Assembly (NCBI GenBank): GCA_900177435.1
Contig: FXAI01000014.1
Coordinates: 57,471-121,470, forward strand
Reading direction: 5' to 3'
Length of the DNA: 64,000 nucleotides
From: Alteromonadaceae bacterium Bs31
GTDB taxonomy: Bacteria > Pseudomonadota > Gammaproteobacteria > Pseudomonadales > Cellvibrionaceae
Position numbers and translations under genes: made by a program. Under the pieces are notes generated by a model. It saw nothing but the letters and a program-made list of their open reading frames with translations. It ran no database searches and had not been told where the DNA came from. Below, in pieces: positions 43,548 to 52,700 of the stretch (the first letter of the stretch is position 1; every line of letters begins with the position of its first letter).

Positions 43548-44381
43548 ATGACGGAATTGCTTGAAAAAATACAGATACACCTCGATAGCCCAGATAGCGA
43601 GGACTGCCCTTTTTGTCCGGGAAAGGAAACAAAGCACGAATGGAAGACTTTTAAAGGTGAAGACAACAACTCGGGTACACTGAGAGATGCGATGAATAAA
43701 CCCTCGCGATGCGGCCATGCGCAGCAGACGGGGGCAAAGCCCAAAGACGGAAAGTACCCTAATCAAAATAAAGACAACCCACGCCCGAGCCCTAATCCAA
43801 TCTACTCCAATAGTCAATATGGGGCTTACAGTAACCAAGCACATCACTGTATAAGCGGCAATGAAATCATGAAAGGGCACCCGCTCGAGGATATCATCAC
43901 AAATAAAAGTGGGGACTATAAAGGCCAGACCGGTTACACCATTAATAACGCAGCCAATGGTGTGTTTCTGCCGTCTTACCCAGCCAACTACTCCGGTAGC
44001 GAAGACGATAAATACAAAATAATGAAAATCCCAATGGCCGCCAACAAAGGGCAGGCCCATATCGGAGGGCACAGCGGTCATGAGCATGCGGTAGGCAACG
44101 ACTACCCTACGGCTATTAAAAAAGAGTTAACTGCAATAAAACGCAGAGTATTACAAAAAAGTGAGGAATGCCCGTTTTGCGTCGAAAATGATGGCACGGC
44201 AAAAAAGCCATTTGTTCCCCCATACGGTGTAAATCAATGGCTAGATAATCTTTCTAAACGAATTGACGGTAAACTCACTGGTCCCGTAAAAACCTGGCCA
44301 TATTTCATATCCAAATATGCAAAAAAATACCATAAAGAACAAACAGCACCCAAGAGCCCACTGAAAAATCGCTTTAAATAG
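43548..44381 (+). CDS. AHH-domain nuclease, candidate type VI secretion effector
   Basis: A 277-residue toxin-like protein. The central part is an AHH nuclease of the HNH/endonuclease VII superfamily: QAHHCISGNE with Ala98-His99-His100, then NNAANGVFLP (Asn137), then QAHIGGHSGHEH (His171, His175, His178). CPFC motifs at Cys20-Cys23 and Cys208-Cys211 flank it and could bind one zinc. It would cut DNA or RNA in a target cell. No PAAR or VgrG gene lies nearby, so it is an orphan cargo here. It has no signal peptide. The next gene encodes an Imm11-like protein. Confidence 0.78.
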   Translation: MTELLEKIQIHLDSPDSEDCPFCPGKETKHEWKTFKGEDNNSGTLRDAMNKPSRCGHAQQTGAKPKDGKYPNQNKDNPRPSPNPIYSNSQYGAYSNQAHHCISGNEIMKGHPLEDIITNKSGDYKGQTGYTINNAANGVFLPSYPANYSGSEDDKYKIMKIPMAANKGQAHIGGHSGHEHAVGNDYPTAIKKELTAIKRRVLQKSEECPFCVENDGTAKKPFVPPYGVNQWLDNLSKRIDGKLTGPVKTWPYFISKYAKKYHKEQTAPKSPLKNRFK

Positions 44382-44415
44382 CGGCTACCACGACAATATC
44401 CAATTAGGCTTAATT

Positions 44416-44970
44416 ATGTATTTCAAATTAATTAATGATATCCACTATGAATCAAGTGTAAATATTTACGAACCGGAAGGGCTCCCCGTTGAGTTCGACC
44501 TTATGTCCGGTTTTATGATGAGCGCGGATATTAAAACACCACTAGTGTATACAACGGATGCAGCAAAGGGTGATGAAATTCGTGATTTTTGGGATAGTAG
44601 CTTCTTACTCATGTCCAAAAAATTTCTGCAATTAGTGCAGCAGGCCGGTGTTGATAATTTGCAAGTATACCCGGCGGTTATTAAAAGTCTGGAAGACGGA
44701 ACTGTGTGGGAAAACTACTTTGGCGTTAATATCTTGGGCTTGATCTCCTGCGCGGTATTATCAAAGTCAAGTTATGATGAGATTATGCCTGGCCATTATG
44801 CATTTGATGAGCTGGCTATTGATCTGTCCAAAACCCAAGAAACTCTTTTGTTTCGCCTTCAAGAACACTCTCCAACGATCCTGATGCATAACGATATCGG
44901 CAAGCACATTGTAGATAATGATCCAGACGGTGAGCTAAAGGGCTGGTCTGTTGACGATGTGATTCAGTAA
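44416..44970 (+). CDS. Imm11-family (DUF1629-like) immunity protein
   Basis: A 184-residue cytosolic protein whose order of motifs (MYFKLINDIHY, then FLQLVQQAGVDNLQVYPAVIK, then NYFGVNILGLISCAV, then LFRLQEHSPTILMH) fits the Imm11/DUF1629 immunity family. It lies 34 bases after the AHH nuclease gene on the same strand, the expected place for a cognate immunity gene. It would bind and block the nuclease in the producing cell. Family assignment is by pattern, from memory. Confidence 0.72.
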   Translation: MYFKLINDIHYESSVNIYEPEGLPVEFDLMSGFMMSADIKTPLVYTTDAAKGDEIRDFWDSSFLLMSKKFLQLVQQAGVDNLQVYPAVIKSLEDGTVWENYFGVNILGLISCAVLSKSSYDEIMPGHYAFDELAIDLSKTQETLLFRLQEHSPTILMHNDIGKHIVDNDPDGELKGWSVDDVIQ

Positions 44971-45239
44971 ATAAAGTACTAGTTGGTGGAAATTGCCAGC
45001 TTCAAACTAATTAGTTATTAGTATTTATTTGATTGCTCTAATAAGTTAGTCAGTATCGGGCAGCGAACATACCCCGGACACATTGTTGGGCCTAGCTTAA
45101 CTAAATATCTTAAAACGTTTTCTAATCCGCCATATCCGGAAAAACAGACTCAGTCTGAGCTTCGATCACATGGTTAAGGGATAACTACAAGCCGCCGTAG
45201 GCAGGTTAACGACAGCAACAGAACGACGAGGTAATGATT

Positions 45240-46175
45240 ATGAGTTCAATTAAGTCGTCTTTCACTCGATATGAAGCCAATGATAACGTGTGGCTCTCTC
45301 CGGCAAGTGCACTAAATTGTGCTTTTACGGATCATGGTATTAAGCCATGCGTACTGGCCTCGGAAGCCGAGGTTGGTAAAGCGATGTTAAATGAGCTTTA
45401 TAGTACCGCAGCGGCTAAAGAGGGAGATATTAACATTGCGCTTCTCGGTGGCCGAGGCGCCCAGGAGCTGCATCGATTACTTGGCGAGATGGCGACATCT
45501 ACCGCCCAGGACGAGCTGCTGGCCCGCTTGAATGTATTTACTCAGGATGCACTGGCACCAATGGGGATGGGGAATGGTTTCAGCTTTGTACGGGATTTCG
45601 AGCGTATATTGGGCGAAGCATTTTTTAAAAAAATAAAAAGCTTTACGCCTATGCGGACAGATTCCTCTAATTTGGAGGCGGGGCTTACAGAATATTTGCA
45701 TAAGTTGGAAACGATTGGTGGTTTGGACATCTTTTTTATTGGACACGGTCCGGAAGAAAATCAGGCATCACACCTTGCTTATATCAAGCCCTTCTCCGGT
45801 GCTCAGAGCCAGCATGTGGCGGGTATTATTCCAATTTCCAGTAGTATTCTGGAGCACCATATCAGTAAGTTTAAAGCCGGCGGTAGTATAGTCAGTGACA
45901 GTGATGAAAAGGAGTGCCGGACTGCGGAGTACATTCTCACTTTGGGCCCGGCTGCCATATTGCAAGCGAAAAAAGTGGTTCAATCAGTTGTGGATGCTGA
46001 TTCTGCGCCAGCCAAAATTAAGACTTATAGCACTGTACTCAACACGCGCCTAAGTTCAGATAGAGACGAGGCCTTGCAGCAGTTAAATGCAAACCCCGGA
46101 TTATGGATAAGGCTTCACCCCAATACCCAATCATTTGTGTTGCCGAACCTGGGAGTTAGTGCACTTGAATGTTAA
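45240..46175 (+). CDS. NagB/6-phosphogluconolactonase-like protein with altered active site
   Basis: A 311-residue protein with the NagB/RpiA-like fold. INIALLGGRGAQELHRLL is the first Rossmann strand and turn, and DIFFIGHGPEENQASHLAYIKP lies where active enzymes have GxGxDGHxAF. Here the conserved Asp-Gly-His is replaced by Glu-Glu-Asn, so glucosamine-6-phosphate deaminase or lactonase chemistry is unlikely. ATG 45240 is preferred over 45234 because GAGG lies eight bases before it. It is 269 bases after the immunity gene, same direction. A non-catalytic binding role is possible. Confidence 0.55.
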   Translation: MSSIKSSFTRYEANDNVWLSPASALNCAFTDHGIKPCVLASEAEVGKAMLNELYSTAAAKEGDINIALLGGRGAQELHRLLGEMATSTAQDELLARLNVFTQDALAPMGMGNGFSFVRDFERILGEAFFKKIKSFTPMRTDSSNLEAGLTEYLHKLETIGGLDIFFIGHGPEENQASHLAYIKPFSGAQSQHVAGIIPISSSILEHHISKFKAGGSIVSDSDEKECRTAEYILTLGPAAILQAKKVVQSVVDADSAPAKIKTYSTVLNTRLSSDRDEALQQLNANPGLWIRLHPNTQSFVLPNLGVSALEC

Positions 46176-46196
46176 GTGCAGGTGAGTTTGTCGACA

Positions 46197-46238
46197 GGTA
46201 GTTTTCGCTAGTGAAAACTACCAATTGCAGTTTTTTTT
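46197..46238 (+). terminator. Probable terminator after the NagB-like gene
   Basis: GGTAGTTTTC (46197-46206) pairs with GAAAACTACC (46213-46222) in a perfect 10-bp stem with a six-base loop. After eight further bases comes a run of eight T. The gap before the T-run is longer than usual, so terminator strength is uncertain. Confidence 0.65.
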
Positions 46239-46314
46239 CCGAAATGTAAATGGATAACTCCCTGTTTTTAAGCTGATCTGCCAGGCTGTCGCTTAATTGA
46301 AATTGTTTCTGCGA

Positions 46315-46608
46315 TCAGCCCTCAATACAGTCTTCGCGATTTTTCCCGCACCACTCATTGGGTTCTGAGGAATAGGATAGCTCGCAGGTTCTTAGGTCCG
46401 GGCCCTCTTTGTCTTTGAGAATAAAGGCAGCATGATTATGCAGGGTCTCTGTGCAATGAGGTAGCTCGCTAGTAGAGGTAAGGAACCCGAGCTCGGTAAC
46501 CATCACAAAAGTGCTTGTCAGCTTATCGTCCATATAGCCTTCTACGCCTGCGCAATATTTACTTTCGGCATCGAATTTTACTTCGTGCAGTTCTAGGGGC
46601 GGTTTTTT
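46315..46608 (-). pseudogene. Probable frameshifted 3' part of the gene at 46632-47156
   Basis: The minus strand stays open here without an early start, reading KKPPLELHEVKFDAESKYC and on to CGKNREDCIEG with six Cys. This is protein-like. Relative to the upstream frame it is shifted by one base at a run of seven T (46603-46609). Just upstream, the longer gene ends with a TAG followed by DFEGTSLEK, which continues smoothly into this frame. One stop and one slip therefore separate the two parts. Confidence 0.45.
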
Positions 46609-46631
46609 TCTAGCGAAGTACCTTCAAAATC

Positions 46632-47156
46632 CTATTCTTCTAGTAGCCTCGACTGGTATTCGACAGAATCAAAATTAGTTCCCCTGTCTATGGTGCAAAG
46701 AGCCTTGGTTTGTTCAATGTCCTTAAAAACCTGTATATTTTGTAGTGCAAAAATATTTTGCTTGTAGGGGCTATTCTCCTCATAAGAATACCGACTAATA
46801 GCGCTTATAAAATTCTTCGGGCAATTGATAGTTTTATAGTCTAACGGGCCGGATACGATAAAATCAGCCGAATTACCCACAAGTACAGAGAATTCATCTC
46901 CGCCTGCGCTGGTAATGCCGACAACCGTGCCGGCCGGCATAAAGATATCTTCGTCCATTCCTGTAAATATTTCTCCGACCGTCAGTTCAATACGACAGGA
47001 TTCTTTGGGGGAGTAGAGTTTCGTTGATTGCTGTTGACCACTGGTCTCCGCCTGTTTAATGACGGCAAGGTCTTCCATGGGATTGGCGGTTTTGTTAGCG
47101 AAGCAGTAGGGCACAACTACGTGGAGTACCACGATTAGAATCATCCAATGACGCAT
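46632..47156 (-). CDS. Exported protein of unknown function, possibly 3'-truncated
   Basis: A 174-residue protein with AAGGA before the ATG and a signal peptide (ILIVVLHVVVPYCFA). The mature part has three Cys (PKESCRIEL, INCPKNF, ALCTIDR). Its C-terminus ends abruptly after SRLLEE, and an open, protein-like stretch continues in another frame downstream (46608-46315), so it may be the first part of a broken gene, or the two may be separate. I do not recognise the family. Confidence 0.65.
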   Translation of the reverse strand: MRHWMILIVVLHVVVPYCFANKTANPMEDLAVIKQAETSGQQQSTKLYSPKESCRIELTVGEIFTGMDEDIFMPAGTVVGITSAGGDEFSVLVGNSADFIVSGPLDYKTINCPKNFISAISRYSYEENSPYKQNIFALQNIQVFKDIEQTKALCTIDRGTNFDSVEYQSRLLEE

Positions 47157-47531
47157 ATTTTTTCCTTGTTTAACGTTTAGTTTGAGCTTATAGAGATAGA
47201 GGCCTAAAGAAACCGGCTCGGTATTGCGTTGGCGGGGATTTTGGTTTGAAATTAGTTTAATAGCACGTGATAGTGTTTTTTGTATGAGTGACGTCTCAAA
47301 TTATCACTGTTATTGCGCAGCCAGTAAAAATGGCATTACCGGCCTTAGTTTGAACCTCTTGCTGATTGTAGACTACTGAAACGAGCACAGGGGAGCGAAA
47401 AAACTTCAAAATTATTGACGAACGCAGGTCGGAATGTGCTTGCTAAGTGAGAGAAACACTACAGTTATGCTGCTGGTCGCTCTTTACCGGATATTACCTG
47501 CATGGGAGCCTAGGCATAGGCCTCAGGCGCT
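47157..47531. other. 375-base intergenic region, no gene seen
   Basis: Lies between two minus-strand secreted-protein genes. No hairpin with a T-run, operator or RNA gene was found. The promoter of the gene at 46632-47156 is probably in its left part. Confidence 0.4.
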
Positions 47532-48167
47532 TCAACCTGGTTGCTGTTGTTCTGTTACCTGAAGCCTGAGAAGGTCTTCAAGGCTCATCTGAGATAAGTA
47601 GCTTTGTGTTACGTCCAGCCCCAGGATTATCACGCCTTTTAGCGGTTTATGCGCTTCACTTGGTACCGGGTAAGCAATAAAGAAGCTGTAAACAGCAGTA
47701 CTTTCATCCCACTGTGCTGCAGAAATGTAGGGCTGTCGCATAGTCGCTGTGCGGTAGAACTTCTCTTCATCCCCCTGCCAATAATCCGATGCTGCGGGAA
47801 AGCAGGCAACCAAGGCACCAAAGCCGTCTGTCAGCAGAATTTCTGAAATGGCGTATTCCGGGTTTTGGACTAGGGAGCGAAACTCGAGCGCTAGCGAATT
47901 CCCTGTAATCTTGGCTCTCATAGCTTCGTCAGCTTCCCAGCCATTATTGATTTTTAAGATAGGTTCAAGAGAGTGCCAGCGCCCTTCTGTGGTGGTGAGT
48001 GCTTTGACAAGCCCGGGCTTGCTAGCGAGCGCTAGTGCGAGCACCTCATGGGCGCTGATGAGTTGAGATTTATACTCTTCTGATAAGTTGATGCGATTGT
48101 CAGCTTGTGCAAAGCAGCAAACCCAAGCAATCAAGCATCCGAGCAGAAGAGCCTTAGGCATGCTCAT
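47532..48167 (-). CDS. Stand-alone periplasmic Cache/PDC-like sensor domain protein
   Basis: A 211-residue exported protein (signal LLLGCLIAWVCCFAQA). The mature chain follows a single Cache/PDC domain: a long N-terminal helix (SQLISAHEVLALALASKP), then SEILLTDGFGALVACFPAASDYWQGDEEKF, then QPYISAAQWDESTAVYSFFIAYPVP, then GVIILGLDVT. These domains usually sit in chemoreceptors or kinases and bind small molecules. Here the domain is secreted with no membrane segment or output domain, so it may pass ligand to a partner. Confidence 0.75.
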   Translation of the reverse strand: MSMPKALLLGCLIAWVCCFAQADNRINLSEEYKSQLISAHEVLALALASKPGLVKALTTTEGRWHSLEPILKINNGWEADEAMRAKITGNSLALEFRSLVQNPEYAISEILLTDGFGALVACFPAASDYWQGDEEKFYRTATMRQPYISAAQWDESTAVYSFFIAYPVPSEAHKPLKGVIILGLDVTQSYLSQMSLEDLLRLQVTEQQQPG

Positions 48168-48633
48168 GATTAAACTTATCGGGCATTTCTCCCTCTTGTG
48201 CAGATTTATCGCTTGAACAAAGAATATAGCATACGTAGTGTAATAGGCCGGTGTTAAATTATAGGCTTAGTAAAAATACACTGTAGCATTCCGTTATTTC
48301 TCCATGCTTGAAAAAAAATTGGGCCACGAGTTTTAGCCTTTTTAGGGCAAATCAGGCGGTTTTTTATAATCTAAAGACTTAAAGCCGCCGCTCCCAAGAA
48401 CGGGGAGTGATATTAGCGGTCTTTTACCGAAAGTAACGGTCTATGTACACTATTTGTGGCCAAGAACGCTCCCGGGCAACCCTCGCTAGTCTTTACCCTG
48501 CAGACGTCTGTTCGGGGTAATGCTATACAATACCTTAGGCAAGCTAAGGGTGGCTGCGTGAGGATCAACAGCTGGTAATTGCCAAGTGCCCGGCATCGCT
48601 CACTTTTTAACGGAGCTTATTGCAGCAAGAGTT
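48168..48633. other. Intergenic region with a small hairpin
   Basis: Between divergent genes. The only structure seen is a weak hairpin near 48390-48410 (CTCCC pairing with GGGAG). A longer frame starting near 48586 lacks a convincing ribosome site upstream of the ATG chosen for the next gene. Confidence 0.35.
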
Positions 48634-49035
48634 ATGAGTACAACACCCGAAGCTAAACAGTTGGTCTACCAGAACACGCCATTGCAAGCATTACGATGGA
48701 ATCTGCTTCTAGCATTCATTGCATTAAATATAGCGCGCGTAAATATGGCCTTTTTGGTGTCAGTGCCAGTTCTATTCAGTGCAGGGATAACGAGTGCCGA
48801 TACAGCTGTATTTACAAGTTTTAATCAACAACTGCAGTTAAAAGGGGAGAGCGGTAGCTATCAAATACTCGAGCACGGTCTATCTGTAATTGTTTCAGGA
48901 AAGTTAATAGCCGAAATGGAACTGATGGATGATTTTAAGCCAGTTATCTCAAGCAAAGCCTGTACCAGTGAGTGGCTCAGCGACAAGATCAAGAACAGCT
49001 CAATGAAAAAAAGCTGCTGCATGAAAAAGCCGTAG
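48634..49035 (+). CDS. Small membrane protein of unknown function
   Basis: A 133-residue frame from ATG 48634, with AAGAG a few bases upstream. One hydrophobic stretch (LLLAFIALNIARVNMAFLVSVPVLF) suggests one or two membrane segments. The C-terminal end is Lys/Cys-rich (KKSCCMKKP). The next gene begins 14 bases later. Real expression is plausible but unsupported by any recognised family. Confidence 0.4.
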   Translation: MSTTPEAKQLVYQNTPLQALRWNLLLAFIALNIARVNMAFLVSVPVLFSAGITSADTAVFTSFNQQLQLKGESGSYQILEHGLSVIVSGKLIAEMELMDDFKPVISSKACTSEWLSDKIKNSSMKKSCCMKKP

Positions 49036-49049
49036 GTGGCCTTAGCAAC

Positions 49050-49661
49050 ATGACATTCGAACGCTGGCAACAATTAATGCTCAACCTTGGCTGCAATGAA
49101 AATAAAGATGTCTTTTACGCATTGTTGGCGGCTTATAGTGAAAAGCACCGGTATTATCATAATTCTCATCATATAAAGGCCTGTTTACGCCATCTGGACA
49201 ACACAGCGGCGCTCGCCTGCCGTCCTTATGAAGTTGAGTTAGCGCTTTGGTTTCACGATGTGGTTTATGTTCCTCGTAAATCCAACAATGAATTGAAAAG
49301 CGCACAATGGGCTGCGGCATTTTTGGGGGAAAATAAGTGCCCAGGCGAAGTGCTTGATCGTGTTTACAGTTTAATCATGTCCACACTACACAATTCACCT
49401 GTGCATACGGAAGACGAAAAGCTTCTGATGGATATCGATTTATCCATACTCGGTGCTACGGATGTAGAGTATGACGAGTTTGAAACTGCGATTCGTAAGG
49501 AATACCAATGGGTGCCTTGTTTTTTTTACAAGAAAAAGCGTAAGGAAATACTAGAAGGGTTTCTGAATCGAAAGCAGATCTATGCCACCGACTACTTTTT
49601 TAGTTTATTGGAAGAGCAAGCCCGTAGTAACGTAACTCGGGCAATTAGTCACATGCAATAG
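49050..49661 (+). CDS. HD-domain predicted metal-dependent phosphohydrolase (COG4339-like)
   Basis: A 203-residue cytosolic protein. RYYHNSHHIKACLRHL and LWFHDVVYVPRKSNNELKSA are the two metal-binding motifs of COG4339-type HD proteins, followed by DIDLSILGA. The frame runs further upstream, but ATG 49050 fits the family's short N-terminus and avoids overlap with the preceding gene. The reaction and substrate are unknown. A minus-strand terminator lies just beyond its end. Confidence 0.85.
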   Translation: MTFERWQQLMLNLGCNENKDVFYALLAAYSEKHRYYHNSHHIKACLRHLDNTAALACRPYEVELALWFHDVVYVPRKSNNELKSAQWAAAFLGENKCPGEVLDRVYSLIMSTLHNSPVHTEDEKLLMDIDLSILGATDVEYDEFETAIRKEYQWVPCFFYKKKRKEILEGFLNRKQIYATDYFFSLLEEQARSNVTRAISHMQ

Positions 49662-49703
49662 AAATGGGCTCTATCAATACTTATAAGGCCCAAAGGGCGT
49701 GCT

Positions 49704-49739
49704 AAAAAAACTCCCCCCACTTATTAAAGCAGGGGGAGT
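49704..49739 (-). terminator. Rho-independent terminator of the pectinase gene
   Basis: On the minus strand ACTCCCCC (49739-49732) pairs with GGGGGAGT across a loop, followed by a run of seven T at 49710-49704. It ends about ten bases after the pectinase stop. Confidence 0.92.
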
Positions 49740-49748
49740 GTACGAGTA

Positions 49749-52700
49749 CTACAAACTAAAACTCGGGGTCCAAGACCCAAATATATTTTCAATGGTATAT
49801 TCGGCTGCTTCGGCATTTGTCAGCTGAGGTGCAACTTCACTAGCACGAGCACCAGGGTTTGCACCAGGCCCAGTAGAGTTGTACTCATAGAAGCGAGCTT
49901 GATCCAATTTTCCCTCAGTCTGACTCATGGTTCCCCAGCCTTCGCCTTTAATGTGCGCACCTAGCTCAACACCGATGAACGCTGTAAAACCTTCTGCGCC
50001 CCAGCTACGAGCTAGCCATTGCGAACCATCCTTGATATTGGAAGTGGCGGTAAGTTTTCCGCCCAAAAAGACTAAGCCCCACTCACGACTAGCAGGCGTG
50101 GCCGGTGCGGCCATTGCACTGCCAGACTCTACCGTGCGTATTTCGCAATTTTCATAGACTGATGTACCGTGACCAAAGATGTAATCGACTCGGCCTTCAA
50201 TCAATGTATCTCGAAAATACGAGGTTCCATCTCGCGCATACAAGGTATCTTGGTAACCCAGAACCTGGCTATTGCGAAATTGAATGCGATCACCCGTAAT
50301 CATCAATGCGGGCGCTTGACCATCGGTTTCGGTGTTTCTGACCGTCATATTTTCAAACGACACATCATCCGAAGTGATTTTTATCGTAAAGCCTGTACTG
50401 GTGCCATTCTCTTTATGCGTGATAATCGTCTGGGCAGCTTGCCCTGGCTCACCACAAACGGTCACGTTAGGACGATCAAAGGTAATTTTTTCGTCATAGA
50501 TACCGGGCTTTACTCTAATTTGCACTGGGTTTGAGTTAGATGTAGACAGTGACTCCATTGCACTTTTTAGCGTTGAGAACTGGCCAGAACCATCGGCAGC
50601 CACCTGAATAATTTCTTGATCAGTTATGCTGTTACAGTCAGGCGTTGCGCTCAGTGTTGGGGTAGGCGTTACATCCGGAACAGGTGTTGGTGTTGCCTCT
50701 GGTGCAGGTGTTGGTGTTGGCTGAATACTGTCACAGTCTGCTGCTGTAATATCGGCACCTTGAATCGTTAAGCTGTCGATATTTGGCAGGCCTTCATTGG
50801 TATCCGCTTGCAATACGATGTCATTCAAACCACTACGCAAATTCACGTCGGCCATGTCGATGGTCCAACTTGTCCAAGAGCCGGTGGTTGAGAAATCGAT
50901 AGTGTCTTGTGCGTTACCGTTCACATAAACGGTGGCTGTGCGGCTATTGCTGGAACCACTGGCATATCGGAATTCAATACCATAGGTACTTTCGTATACC
51001 GCATCCACTAACCAGGAAATTGTGCGACCATTGGCATTTTCCGTGTTGGCAAATCCGTTACCGGTAAAGCCCGCGTTGTTGCTGTCGACAGTCCCATCAA
51101 CATCACAGAAGCCTGTGGCATCTTCTTGTAAAACAAGTTCATCACTGATTGGCGAGCCACTAGAACTGGAAGAACTACTAGAACTGGAAGAGCTGCTAGA
51201 ACTGGAAGAACTACTAGAACTGGAAGAGCTGCTAGAACTGGAAGAGCTGCTAGAACTGGAAGAGCTGCTAGAACTGGAAGAGCTGCTAGAACTGGAAGAG
51301 CTGCTAGAACTGGAAGAGCTATTGCCCGAACCTTCAGCGCCTTCTACCGCCAAATAATCGATGTTCGCTAAACCTGAACTGTTGGTTGCTTCCATTCGAA
51401 TTAAGTGACTGCCGCTAGACAAGGGCACAGCTATAGATGTGGTACCCCAATTGCTCCAGCTTTCTGTTGTATCGTAGTCCCAGTTTTCTATTACGGTATC
51501 TCCATCGACGTCAATTTTTGCCGTTCGATTTGTCGAAGAACCGTTGGCATAACGAATGGTGAAGGTATAGTTGCTAGTCTCTGGTACAGAAACAAGCCAC
51601 TCGATGCCATTGCCGCTGGCATTTTCAGTATTGGCAAAACCACTGCCGGTAAAGCCTGGGTTATTGGAATCAACCGAGCCGTCCACACTCACAAAGCTCG
51701 CGTCGTCTTCCTGAATAATTAACGAAGCACCGCCACCACTTGAGCTGCTAGATGAGTTCGAACTAGAGGAGCTGCTGGAGCTGGAAGAACTGCTAGAACT
51801 GGAGGAACTCGTTGACCCCGTTGATGAACTGCTCGAAGAGTTTGAACTCGATGAGCTAGAGCTGGACGAGCTACTTGAAGAACTAGAGCTTGAAGAACTA
51901 GAGCTTGAAGAAGGGGAGTCGGAATCAGGGAAGCTATCCAGGCTGTTGATGTAGTTTTCCAGCATGGTATAACCAATACTGTCTGTATTATTGCGGTCGC
52001 TGGCATTATTTGGATTTAGACCATTTGCCAATTCCCAGTCATCCGGCATACCGTCGCTATCGCTGTCAATGGGTGCAGGCGCACTGTACAACTCAGGCAA
52101 TATAGTATCTTCAGGGCAAGCCAAATATCCGTTTTGGCCCAGCGTTGCCGTTCCATTACGCACATCAGATACAATCCGATTATCAATGTCGTCACGCCTA
52201 GGTAGAGACGCGCCCACATCAGCGAGAACACTTTCATAGGCTTGTTCTGCTGTTTCCTGATTTATAGGCATGGCGTCCCATGGCGCCGACATTTTAATAT
52301 ACTTACTGCCTTGAACACCTTTCCAATTATCTTCTGTGACCGTTGGGCTGCCAACGACATAGTTGTCTGAAACATACCAGTTACCTTCGTCACCAGATCC
52401 GCGAGAAGACGGAGCGACAATTCGCTCCTCAGATTCTGTGCCGGGTCCCGGCTTGTAGTAGTTAGCGATTACATTGGTCCAGGTGCCAATAAAATTGTCA
52501 TTCCCCACTTGCTGGCGCTCAGCACCATAAGAGCCACCGTAGCCCCAGTTATAGGTGACATTGTTTCGGAAATCGTTGTGTCCACCGCCAGAGGCCCAGC
52601 GAGGAGTACGATTTTCGTTATGCGCGATCAAATTGTGGTGGTAAGTGCCGTAATTATTACCCCAAATAGCGCCAAAACGGTGACTGTCTGTGCCTTCGTT

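Noticed and set aside
51022..51357. Plus-strand frame encoding repeated Glu-Leu-Leu-Glu
   Set aside because: It is the antisense of the 18-bp serine repeats in the pectinase gene; the composition is an artefact of the repeat unit.
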